From: Bacillus sp. ISL-41
GTDB taxonomy: Bacteria; Bacillota; Bacilli; Bacillales; Cytobacillaceae
Reading direction: 5' to 3'
NCBI RefSeq assembly: GCF_018613235.1
Contig: NZ_JAGGQP010000031.1
Location: 1-49,504 of the forward strand
DNA length: 49,504 nt
The position numbers were made by a program, and so were the translations under genes. Shown one piece after another: positions 25,253 to 32,618 of this stretch. The notes below the pieces were generated by a model, which did no database searches, was not told the DNA's origin, and saw nothing but the letters and a program-made list of their open reading frames with translations. Within the stretch, counting starts at the first letter, position 1. Every line of letters begins with the position of its first letter.

Positions 25253-25979
25253 CCTTTGGGATGTTGTAAAAAAGCAGCTTCGTTTTAAAGTGAAATCTTA
25301 CCGGGGGGTATTCACTTCCTTGATGCTGCTGCAGATCATCGGGCTTCTTTTTTCACTAGGAGGAGAAGGAGGCGGTGGCGGAGGATCGGAAAGTTTCAGT
25401 TATGATATGAACTATTACTCTGGCAACTTCATCCTTGCTTTTATGATGATCTGGGCATTCATTTCAGCGATTATTGTTACCACCCAGGCTTATCGATATG
25501 ATGATTACTCTTTTGTGGCTAACAGGCTGAGCAGTCATTTATCGAATATTTTGTTCCTGGGCTGGGCAAGCGTCATCGGCGGTGTCACGTTCGTGCTTGC
25601 AAGCCAATCACTGAAGCTCGTATTTTTATTCCAGAAGGACCGTAAATTCATTGAAAGCGAACCAATGACAGTGTTGCAAATGACAGAAGGTCTTGCTGCT
25701 ACGATTCTCTATTTGTTCCTGTTCACAGCGCTGGGCTATTTGGTCGGAATGTTAGTCCAAAGGAGCAAGATTTTTACCATCGTCCTTCCTGCGCTCCTAT
25801 TTGGAAGCTTATTTTTAAATGTGTTCCTGGCAAGTGAGTCTACCTACGTAATTGATATCGGCCAAATTTTTGTGAGAGAAACATCCTTTCTGTTATTTAC
25901 GTTAAAAGTACTGCTGACATCCGCGCTTGCCTATGGAATAGCGGCCTGGATCTCTAACAGCCTGGAGGTGAGGAAATGA
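25233..25979 (+). CDS. ABC transporter permease subunit
   Basis: A protein of about 248 aa with six hydrophobic helices. After the first helix comes a Gly-rich extracytoplasmic stretch (GGEGGGGGG, about residue 45). It probably forms the membrane part of the transporter with the ATPase at 24350. ATG 25233 is chosen, 7 nt after GGCGGG; TTG 25227 is in frame. It overlaps the ATPase gene by 20 nt and the next gene by 4 nt (ATGA). The substrate is not evident. Confidence 0.8.
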   Translation: MYLTKVSLWDVVKKQLRFKVKSYRGVFTSLMLLQIIGLLFSLGGEGGGGGGSESFSYDMNYYSGNFILAFMMIWAFISAIIVTTQAYRYDDYSFVANRLSSHLSNILFLGWASVIGGVTFVLASQSLKLVFLFQKDRKFIESEPMTVLQMTEGLAATILYLFLFTALGYLVGMLVQRSKIFTIVLPALLFGSLFLNVFLASESTYVIDIGQIFVRETSFLLFTLKVLLTSALAYGIAAWISNSLEVRK

Positions 25980-26665
25980 GTTTTATAGTTTTACTATTAT
26001 TTGTCATTCTGGTGATTGTCAGTTTCGGCAGCTTTTCAAATAGATTTCTTGGTGCCAGATTCATGAGCGGCAGCATCGTCACAAAGGTCTTTGCAGGGTA
26101 CCTCATCATTCTGCTGGTGGCGGGAATTCTCGCATTCATGGTGCCTGTGGAGGATACGATCAAAGGCGAGTATCTGACTGATGAGGAATTAGCGGAAAAT
26201 GATCGGTTGAATAGCGATATTTACCAAACGGTCCAATCAGGAAAAATTGACGAAGCGGAAGGGCTCACCAAAAAAGGATCCTGGGATTTTCCGCTCGACG
26301 GGAAGCATCTGGACATGAATATCATGGCGCAGAATTTAATGGTGTTCATCGAAAAGGACCCATCTGTTGAGGGGAAAGTAGAAGTGACTCATTACTCCAC
26401 TTATTCCTATATCGACAATATAGATATAACCAACCGCATCAAATCACCGGACATTGAGTTAAATGGAACCACTCTAAAAATCTTCCCGCTCGACCCTGTG
26501 AGTATCAAGCTTATTAAGTACAAGAACGCATTTCCTTTTACTCAATTCACCGAAGACGAAGTGCAATTCACCAGCGGTTATGGAATGATGCAAGGGTTGG
26601 AATTCATCTATATCACTGTCCCTCCTGATACCGAGGTCAGCGGCGGCGGATATGTGATCAACTGA
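25976..26665 (+). CDS. Membrane-anchored extracytoplasmic protein of the ABC operon
   Basis: A 229-aa protein with two N-terminal hydrophobic helices (about 3-20 and 36-56) and a large soluble domain (60-229) predicted to lie outside the membrane and rich in beta strands. No known domain is recognised. Because it is cotranscribed with, and overlaps, the permease gene (ATGA), it is probably an accessory or sensing subunit of that transporter. A terminator follows. Confidence 0.72.
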   Translation: MSFIVLLLFVILVIVSFGSFSNRFLGARFMSGSIVTKVFAGYLIILLVAGILAFMVPVEDTIKGEYLTDEELAENDRLNSDIYQTVQSGKIDEAEGLTKKGSWDFPLDGKHLDMNIMAQNLMVFIEKDPSVEGKVEVTHYSTYSYIDNIDITNRIKSPDIELNGTTLKIFPLDPVSIKLIKYKNAFPFTQFTEDEVQFTSGYGMMQGLEFIYITVPPDTEVSGGGYVIN

Positions 26666-26669
26666 CTAT

Positions 26670-26698
26670 AGAGTCCCTCTGATCAGGGGCTCTTTTTC
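26670..26698 (+). terminator. Rho-independent terminator of the GntR/ABC operon
   Basis: AGAGTCCCT (26670-26678) pairs with AGGGGCTCT (26685-26693), one G-T pair, followed by TTTTT. Confidence 0.85.
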
Positions 26699-26723
26699 GT
26701 ATCCGGGTTACGTACGGTATAAT
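26695..26723 (+). promoter_or_regulatory. Possible promoter of the aromatic acid exporter gene
   Basis: A perfect TATAAT lies at 26718-26723, with TTTCGT 17 nt upstream as a poor -35. Confidence 0.45.
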
Positions 26724-26755
26724 GAGAGTATGTATTTAAAAATGAGGAATGCAAA

Positions 26756-27814
26756 ATGGCTATACTAAAAAAATTCAATTTTGTCGGAGGAAGGGTTCTT
26801 AAGACAGGGATTGCGGTGTTCATTACGGCATTGATCTGCGAGCTGTTAGGCTGGCCGCCGATGTTCGCCGTGATTACCGCGATTGTAACGATTGAACCTA
26901 CCGCGGCCGATTCGATAAAAAAAGCATATGTAAGGTTCCCGGCATCGGCGATTGGCGCTGCTTTTTCAGTCGTCTTCAACTTTGCGTTCGGCGACAGCCC
27001 GCTAACCTATATGCTCGTTGCCGTCGCAACCATCATTGCCTGCCACAGGCTGCACCTGCAGGATGGTGCGCTGGTGGCAGTGCTGACCGGCGTCGCCATG
27101 ATTTCTACTGTCCATGACCACTATCTGTCCAACTTTTTCATCCGGCTTGGAACGACTTTGACCGGGCTGACGGTATCGACCCTGGTAAACCTGCTTGTGA
27201 TCCGTCCTGATTATTCAAAATCGATCAAGGCAAAAATCCGGCAGCTGATTGTGGAAACGGGGGATTTGATAGAAGGCAGGGGAACGGAAATCACAAGGCA
27301 TCAGCCTTTGCACCGGGAAACAAGGTCCGACTTCCAGAAAATCCTGAAAGACATGGAAGCGATTGAAACACTTTGTAAGTATCAAAAGAAAGAATGGAAA
27401 CTGCATCAATTTGATCGTAAGGACATGCGGAACATCCATTATGAATTCAAGAAGCTGACGATTTTGAGACAAGTCCATTATCACGTCGGAAATCTCGTTT
27501 CTCTCCCATCGATGCACCTGCCCGAGCCAAAATCACAGATAGTAGAAGCCATGGTAAAATCGATCAAGTCCGCGTTCCACCATCCCGATTTTACGATGGA
27601 TGAATCCCACGATGCTATCGTAAAAGAGCTGCTGAATTTATTGAGACATGAGGTAGATGGGCGGGAAGCTTGCTCCCACCGATTCTCCGAAGAAACAGTC
27701 ATCTATTACGAACTGGTCTCGATCCACGACCTGCTGGAAGAGTTGAACCACATTCACAAATTCGAAATCAGGCATCAAAAGCTGCTCGAAAAATCATTGG
27801 ATATAAGCTCCTGA
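26756..27814 (+). CDS. Aromatic acid exporter family membrane protein (ArAE/FUSC type)
   Basis: A 352-aa protein. The N-terminal half (about 12-150) has six hydrophobic helices, with the family pattern GWPPMFAVITAIVTIEPT followed by a helix pair and RLGTTLTGLTVSTLVNLLV. The C-terminal half (about 155-352) is a soluble helical domain rich in His and charged residues. This is the plan of the ArAE/DUF939 group thought to export aromatic or other organic acids. The substrate is unknown. The start is ATG 26756 behind TGAGGAA. The gene is monocistronic. Confidence 0.8.
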   Translation: MAILKKFNFVGGRVLKTGIAVFITALICELLGWPPMFAVITAIVTIEPTAADSIKKAYVRFPASAIGAAFSVVFNFAFGDSPLTYMLVAVATIIACHRLHLQDGALVAVLTGVAMISTVHDHYLSNFFIRLGTTLTGLTVSTLVNLLVIRPDYSKSIKAKIRQLIVETGDLIEGRGTEITRHQPLHRETRSDFQKILKDMEAIETLCKYQKKEWKLHQFDRKDMRNIHYEFKKLTILRQVHYHVGNLVSLPSMHLPEPKSQIVEAMVKSIKSAFHHPDFTMDESHDAIVKELLNLLRHEVDGREACSHRFSEETVIYYELVSIHDLLEELNHIHKFEIRHQKLLEKSLDISS

Positions 27815-27829
27815 TCGGGGCTTTTTGTT
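27806..27829 (+). terminator. Short terminator overlapping the stop codon
   Basis: AGCTCC (27806-27811) pairs with GGGGCT (27817-27822), one G-T pair, followed by TTTTTGTTTT. Confidence 0.6.
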
Positions 27830-27844
27830 TTGCAAAAAAAGCTT

Positions 27845-27985
27845 CGGACACAGGTATGCAGGAAAAGGCAGAAAAGTAATCCGAACCTTGTGACAGGTTT
27901 GGCGAGAGAAGAAGAAAAGTTGTCAAAAGAAAGTCCAACTTAAGACGAGTTTGGAGGAAAAGGCAGAAAAGCTGTCAGAACATCG
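27845..27985. repeat. Degenerate intergenic repeat, about three units of roughly 50 bp
   Basis: The phrase GGAAAAGGCAGAAAAG occurs at 27861-27876 and again at 27956-27971, with a diverged middle copy (GAAGAAGAAAAG) at 27908-27919. Each copy is flanked by short complementary arms (TTCGGA/TCCGAA; TGACA/TGTCA; GAC/GTC). The spacing of the GAAAAG cores is 43 and 52 bp. It looks like an older, decaying relative of the hairpin arrays at 44180 and 49397 in layout, not in sequence. The rest of the 27986-28130 stretch holds nothing I can identify. Confidence 0.5.
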
Positions 27986-28180
27986 ATCGAGTTCTAATAC
28001 TGCTAATCTGTTGGAGATAATGATGGGCAATTCCTACCACAAACCCATAGATTTTATAAAACCTCAAATCAAAGATATCATGACATTTTCCTACAACTTT
28101 CCAATCTAATTGAAATAAATTCTCAATTAACTATTGACTTTATTTATATAGTCGATTTAATATTTAAATAGGTTAATTGA

Positions 28181-28199
28181 TAATGATTTTCATTATCTA
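28181..28199. promoter_or_regulatory. Fur box upstream of the petrobactin operon
   Basis: GATAATGATTTTCATTATC matches the 19-bp Fur consensus at 18 positions. It lies 25 nt before the first gene. Either GATAAT (28181-28186) is itself the -10 box, or the promoter is TTGACT (28134-28139) with TTTAAT (28158-28163); both place the box where Fur would block transcription when iron is sufficient. Confidence 0.92.
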
Positions 28200-28223
28200 T
28201 CGATAGAGACTAGGAGCATGGCC

Positions 28224-29174
28224 ATGAAAAAGCGTTACTTGATTACATCTTTGATCATACTTTCCTTGCTTTCTCTCTTTGTAGGAGTCAGCAGAATCAC
28301 ACCACTGGAACTGCTTGATTTTCAATCGGAGGAAACGGAAATCTTCCTGATCAGCAGGGTACCACGGCTGATTGCAATCCTGCTTGCCGGGGCGGGGATG
28401 AGCATTGCCGGACTGATCATGCAGCAGCTGAGCCGCAATAAGTTCGTGTCGCCGACAACGGCGGGCACGCTCGATGCGACGAGATTGGGCATTCTCGTTT
28501 CGATGCTGTTTTTTGCAAACGCGTCCACGATTGAAAAAATGCTGATTGCGTTTGTATTCGCTCTGGCTGGAACCTTTTTGTTCATGCAAATCCTTGACCG
28601 GATCAAGTTCAAGGACGCGATTTTCATTCCGCTTGTCGGGATGATGCTGGGTAATATCCTATCATCCATATCGACATTCTTTGCTTACAAAGCCGATGTC
28701 ATCCAGAACATGTCCGCGTGGCTGCAAGGTGATTTTTCGATGATCATGAAGGGGCGCTATGAGCTGCTGTACATAAGCATTCCCATCCTGGTGATTGCCT
28801 ATTTATTCGCAAATCGCTTCACGGTAGCGGGAATGGGAGAAGATTTTTCGAAGAACCTGGGGCTAGCCTACAAACGGGTCGTCAACATTGGATTGATCCT
28901 TGTCGCTTTGATTACGGCCACGGTCGTACTGACGGTAGGAATGATTCCGTTCCTCGGTCTGATCATCCCGAACATCGTCTCGATTTTCAAAGGCGACCAT
29001 CTGCAAAAAACACTGCCGCATACGGCTTTGCTGGGAGCGAATTTCCTCCTGGTAACGGACATCCTGGGCCGCGTGCTGATCTATCCTTACGAGATCTCGA
29101 TCTCCTTGATGGTCGGCGTCATCGGCAGCGGAATTTTCTTGTACCTGTTGTTTAGGAGGAAGGCTTATGCGTAA
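28224..29174 (+). CDS. yclN: Petrobactin ABC transporter permease YclN
   Basis: A protein of about 316 aa, a FecCD-type permease with about nine membrane helices. It is close throughout to B. subtilis YclN as remembered, including the N-terminal third (SRVPRLIAILLAGAGMSIAGLIMQQLSRNKFVSPTTAGT) and the C-terminal FRRKAYA. With YclO it forms the membrane channel that takes up ferric petrobactin or related catecholates. ATG 28224 lies 7 nt after AGGAG; ATG 28218 is in frame but too close. It is the first gene of the Fur-controlled operon. Confidence 0.93.
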   Translation: MKKRYLITSLIILSLLSLFVGVSRITPLELLDFQSEETEIFLISRVPRLIAILLAGAGMSIAGLIMQQLSRNKFVSPTTAGTLDATRLGILVSMLFFANASTIEKMLIAFVFALAGTFLFMQILDRIKFKDAIFIPLVGMMLGNILSSISTFFAYKADVIQNMSAWLQGDFSMIMKGRYELLYISIPILVIAYLFANRFTVAGMGEDFSKNLGLAYKRVVNIGLILVALITATVVLTVGMIPFLGLIIPNIVSIFKGDHLQKTLPHTALLGANFLLVTDILGRVLIYPYEISISLMVGVIGSGIFLYLLFRRKAYA

Positions 29175-30117
29175 CTCGATAAAATTAATCTTCCTTGCTT
29201 TAATCGCAATTGGTGCAAGCATGCTGTATTTATTCCATGACCTGAATGGCAGCTTCGATTATGCCCTGCCCAAGAGGGCGATGAAGGTGGCTGCAATGGT
29301 GATCACCGGTGTGGCAATCGCCTATTCAACCGTCGTTTTCCAGACGATCAGCCACAACCGTATCCTGACACCGAGCATTATCGGACTGGATTCACTTTAC
29401 ATGCTGCTGCAGACCGTACTGATTTTCTTTCTTGGTTCTGGCCATGTGACTGTCGTCAATAAACAGGTGAACTTCATTTTAACAGTGGCAATCATGGTTG
29501 TGTTCGCCTTGCTGCTTTACCGGCTTCTTTTTAAAAAGGGAAGTCAGCCAATCTACTTTTTGCTGCTGGTGGGAATCATCGTCGGAACCTTTTTCTCCAG
29601 CATTTCGACATTCCTGCAGGTGCTGATCGACCCGAACGAGTTCCAGATGGTCCAGGACAGGATGTTTGCAAGCTTCAACAACATCAACACCGACCTGGTT
29701 TGGCTGGCGATCTGCCTGATTGTCCTGCTGACCATTTATGCCTGGAGGTTCACATCCTATCTCGATGTGCTGTCGCTCGGCAGGGAAAATGCGATCAACC
29801 TTGGGGTTTCCTATGATTCTATTGTAAAAAAAATGCTGGTGCTTGTAGCTGTATTCATTTCGATTTCCACCGCTCTTGTAGGGCCACTGACTTTTTTAGG
29901 TTTGATTGTTGCGAATCTATCCTATCAAGCTTTCAAAACCTACAAGCACAGCGTCCTGATCAGCGGAGCAATTTTAATCAGCGTGATTTCCCTTGTTGGC
30001 GGGCAATGGGTCGTGGAAAGAGTCTTCACATTCTCCACCACGCTTAGTGTCATCATCAATTTCGTCGGTGGCGTGTATTTCATCTACTTACTGCTGAAGG
30101 AGAGTCGATCAACATGA
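29167..30117 (+). CDS. yclO: Petrobactin ABC transporter permease YclO
   Basis: A 316-aa FecCD-type permease with about nine membrane helices, the partner of YclN. It has the YclO-type signatures FQTISHNRILTPSIIGLDSLYML, FLQVLIDPNEFQ and a C-terminal YFIYLLLKES. The start ATG 29167 lies inside the end of yclN (TATGCGTAA), with AGGAGGAAGG upstream, so translation is coupled. Confidence 0.93.
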   Translation: MRNSIKLIFLALIAIGASMLYLFHDLNGSFDYALPKRAMKVAAMVITGVAIAYSTVVFQTISHNRILTPSIIGLDSLYMLLQTVLIFFLGSGHVTVVNKQVNFILTVAIMVVFALLLYRLLFKKGSQPIYFLLLVGIIVGTFFSSISTFLQVLIDPNEFQMVQDRMFASFNNINTDLVWLAICLIVLLTIYAWRFTSYLDVLSLGRENAINLGVSYDSIVKKMLVLVAVFISISTALVGPLTFLGLIVANLSYQAFKTYKHSVLISGAILISVISLVGGQWVVERVFTFSTTLSVIINFVGGVYFIYLLLKESRST

Positions 30118-30875
30118 TCACAGTTCGTTCACTGTCCAAATTTTACGGAAAAAAGAGTGTCGTTGAGGATGTGACTGTCAACATCCAGAGAGGCCAGATT
30201 ACTTCGTTCATCGGGCCGAATGGTGCCGGGAAATCGACGCTGCTTTCGATGGTCAGCCGGCTGCTCGATGCTGATTCCGGGGAAGTGCTCATCGACCAGA
30301 CCGATATCCGGAAGATGAAGTCGAATGAGTTTTCCAAGGTCGTCTCGATTTTGAAGCAGTCAAATTATATGAATGTTCGCCTGACGATTCGCGAGCTTGT
30401 GTCGTTCGGAAGATTCCCTTATTCAAAAGGGAGGCTGACCGAGGAAGATGAGAAGTTTGTAGACCAGGCGATTGAGTATATGCACCTGACCGAGATGCAG
30501 GACTGTTACCTCGACGAACTTTCTGGCGGGCAAAAGCAGCGGGCGTTCATCGCGATGGTCATTGCCCAGGATACGGAGTATATCCTGCTTGATGAACCGT
30601 TGAACAACCTGGACATGAAGCATTCAGTCCAAATCATGAAAATCCTCCGTCAGCTTGTTGATGACCTGGGCAAAACCGTCGTCATCGTCCTGCATGACAT
30701 CAACTTTGCCTCCGTCTATTCAGACCGCATCGTCGCACTGAAGAATGGCAAGGTCGTCAGGGATGGCCCAACAAGGGAAATCATACAGTCAGACGCGCTA
30801 AAAGAAATCTATGATATGGACATTCCAATTCAGGAAATGAACAATTGCCGGATTTGTGTTTATTTTAATTCTTAG
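30114..30875 (+). CDS. yclP: Petrobactin ABC transporter ATPase YclP
   Basis: A 253-aa ATPase that drives the YclN/YclO channel. Walker A is GPNGAGKST, the signature LSGGQKQR, Walker B YILLDEPLNNLD, and the switch His lies in VIVLHDINFASVYSD. The C-terminus (IYDMDIPIQEMNNCRICVYF) closely parallels YclP. The start overlaps the yclO stop (ATGA). Confidence 0.94.
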   Translation: MITVRSLSKFYGKKSVVEDVTVNIQRGQITSFIGPNGAGKSTLLSMVSRLLDADSGEVLIDQTDIRKMKSNEFSKVVSILKQSNYMNVRLTIRELVSFGRFPYSKGRLTEEDEKFVDQAIEYMHLTEMQDCYLDELSGGQKQRAFIAMVIAQDTEYILLDEPLNNLDMKHSVQIMKILRQLVDDLGKTVVIVLHDINFASVYSDRIVALKNGKVVRDGPTREIIQSDALKEIYDMDIPIQEMNNCRICVYFNS

Positions 30876-30893
30876 TAAAAGGGGAGTTTAACT

Positions 30894-31838
30894 ATGAAAA
30901 AACTTAGTTTATTAGCACTTGTTTTAGCGATGGTATTAGCATTGGCAGCATGTGGTTCTGAGGAAAAGGCAGAAACGACTGCGGCAGCAGGAAAAGGCGA
31001 AGCGAAGGAAATGACCATCAAGCATGAGTACGGGGAAGCAACTGTCAAAAAGAGTCCTGAAAAAGTTGTCGTGTTTGATTTCGGTGTATTGGATACTCTT
31101 GATGAACTTGACGTGGAAGTTACAGGCGTGCCGCAGGCAATCGTTCCTGAATACCTGGAAAAATACGCTGGCAAGGATTATACAAATGTTGGCAGCTTGA
31201 AAGAGCCTGATTTTGAAGCCATCCACGCAATGAAGCCAGACGTCATTTTCATTTCCGCAAGACAGGCTGAATTGTACGACCAGTTTGCGGAAATCGCTCC
31301 TACCGTTTTTGTTGGCATGGACTATACAAAATACATGGAATCCTTTGAAAAGAACATGAAACTGATCGGTGAGATTTTTGAAAAAGAAGAAGTTGTAACG
31401 GAAAAACTGGCGGAAGTTAATAAGAGTATAGATGAAATCAAAAAAGAAGCTTCCGCAGCAGATGAGAAAGCATTGCTAGTATTGGCGAATGAAGGCAAAG
31501 TCAGCGCTTATGGTGCCGGATCTCGTTATGGTTTCCTCCATGATGTATTCGGGTTTAAGGCGGCAGATGAAAATATCGAAGCATCCACTCACGGCCAGAG
31601 CATCACATTTGAATATATTCTCGAGAAAAACCCTGGAATCCTGTTCGTCATTGACCGTACAGCAGCTGTAGGTGGCGAAGTCGGTGCGAAGGAAACAATC
31701 GAAAATGAACTTGTGAAAAAGACTGACGCCTTCAAAAACGGCAAGATCATTTACCTTGACGGTACGAACTGGTACCTGAGCGGCGGCGGCTTGCAGTCTA
31801 TGCAATCCATGATCGATGAAGTGAGGTCGGCATTATAA
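30894..31838 (+). CDS. yclQ: Petrobactin-binding lipoprotein YclQ
   Basis: A 314-aa class III substrate-binding lipoprotein. The signal peptide ends in the lipobox LAAC with C20, followed by an Ala/Glu linker. The mature part has two lobes joined by a long helix (about 165-190). In B. subtilis the orthologue binds petrobactin and its precursors and delivers them to YclNO. The start is ATG 30894 behind AAAAGGGGAG, 18 nt after yclP. Confidence 0.93.
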   Translation: MKKLSLLALVLAMVLALAACGSEEKAETTAAAGKGEAKEMTIKHEYGEATVKKSPEKVVVFDFGVLDTLDELDVEVTGVPQAIVPEYLEKYAGKDYTNVGSLKEPDFEAIHAMKPDVIFISARQAELYDQFAEIAPTVFVGMDYTKYMESFEKNMKLIGEIFEKEEVVTEKLAEVNKSIDEIKKEASAADEKALLVLANEGKVSAYGAGSRYGFLHDVFGFKAADENIEASTHGQSITFEYILEKNPGILFVIDRTAAVGGEVGAKETIENELVKKTDAFKNGKIIYLDGTNWYLSGGGLQSMQSMIDEVRSAL

Positions 31839-32140
31839 TGTTCTATCAAATTAAGAAGATCCTTGTGAAAGAAGGACATTCCAGCAATGTGATCGACCGC
31901 TTTTCGAAAAAAGGCATGCTGATTGAACAGCAGCCTGGCTTCCTGGATAAACAGGTTCTCGTAAAAAAGAGTCGCAGAGGCGACGAAGAAGTCATGGTCA
32001 TGATCAGCTGGCAATCCGAACATGACTGGAAGAACTGGGAGAAGCATCCCGACCATATCGCCGGACACAAAGCCAAAATCGGCCAGCCTAAACCAGATTA
32101 TATCCTTGAATCCTCCCAGGATATTTATGATGTGATTTAA
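31838..32140 (+). CDS. Antibiotic biosynthesis monooxygenase-like (IsdG/HmoA-type) protein
   Basis: A 100-aa cytoplasmic protein of the dimeric alpha/beta-barrel ABM fold. Its pattern (N-terminal strand, VIDRFSKKGMLIEQQPGF, then VMVMISWQSEHDWKNWEKHPDH) is that of HmoA/IsdG-like heme-degrading enzymes. The usual IsdG triad is N-W-H: a Trp and a His can be seen in the second half (about residues 67 and 72), but I cannot assign the Asn with confidence. It overlaps the yclQ stop codon by one base, and no strong ribosome binding site is present, so coupling is likely. Being at the end of a siderophore operon it may act in iron release from heme or from a siderophore complex. Confidence 0.72.
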   Translation: MFYQIKKILVKEGHSSNVIDRFSKKGMLIEQQPGFLDKQVLVKKSRRGDEEVMVMISWQSEHDWKNWEKHPDHIAGHKAKIGQPKPDYILESSQDIYDVI

Positions 32141-32144
32141 ACTG

Positions 32145-32172
32145 AAAGAGACTCAGGGATGGGTCTCTTTTC
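32145..32172 (+). terminator. Rho-independent terminator of the petrobactin operon
   Basis: AAAGAGAC (32145-32152) pairs with GTCTCTTT (32163-32170) and runs into a short T stretch. Confidence 0.75.
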
Positions 32173-32203
32173 AATTGGTAAAAAAGAGTGTTTTTTACCA
32201 ATT
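32173..32203. other. Perfect 13-bp inverted repeat beside the 20-bp array
   Basis: AATTGGTAAAAAA (32173-32185) and TTTTTTACCAATT (32191-32203) are perfectly complementary around a 5-nt loop. The hairpin abuts both the terminator before it and the tandem array after it. It could act as a second terminator, since the 3' arm begins with six T. Confidence 0.75.
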
Positions 32204-32342
32204 CGCTATAAAAACAAAAAAATCGCTATAAAAACAAAAAAATCGCTATAAAAACAAAAAAATCGCTATAAAAACAAAAAAATCGCTATAAAAAAGGAAA
32301 AGTCGCTATAAAAAAGAGAAAGTCGCTATATAAATTTATATT
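32203..32342. repeat. Intergenic 20-bp tandem array (TCGCTATAAAAAC units)
   Basis: Seven units start at 32203, 32223, 32243, 32263, 32283, 32303 and 32323. The first four are identical (TCGCTATAAAAACAAAAAAA); the last three keep TCGCTATA and diverge after it. The remaining part of the 32141-32618 gap holds a cre-like site at 32486-32499 and no visible gene. Confidence 0.92.
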
Positions 32343-32485
32343 TCAGCTATGCAAAAGTAGAGCAACGTGATTTCTCCGCTAAAAAATAGTGATTGTAAAC
32401 TAGTCTTACTGTTTGAGCATCAAAAGTACCGTTTACAGACCCCTTCTTTGAGGAAAACGCATAAAAGGCATCCACCTTTAATAGA

Positions 32486-32499
32486 AGAAAACGTTTTCA
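32486..32499. promoter_or_regulatory. cre-like site (CcpA operator)
   Basis: AGAAAACGTTTTCA matches the consensus TGWAANCGNTNWCA at 13 of 14 positions and is palindromic. It lies 120 nt upstream of the AspT-like transporter gene, so carbon catabolite control of that gene is likely. Confidence 0.55.
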
Positions 32500-32618
32500 A
32501 CAGCATGATATTGTTTTTGTACTAATTTCGTCACTGTCTGGTTATGAATAGTGTAGGCATCGTGATATTCTAGATTGTATAGATTTTCACAATCGCACAA
32601 TCATTGGAGGAATCATCT

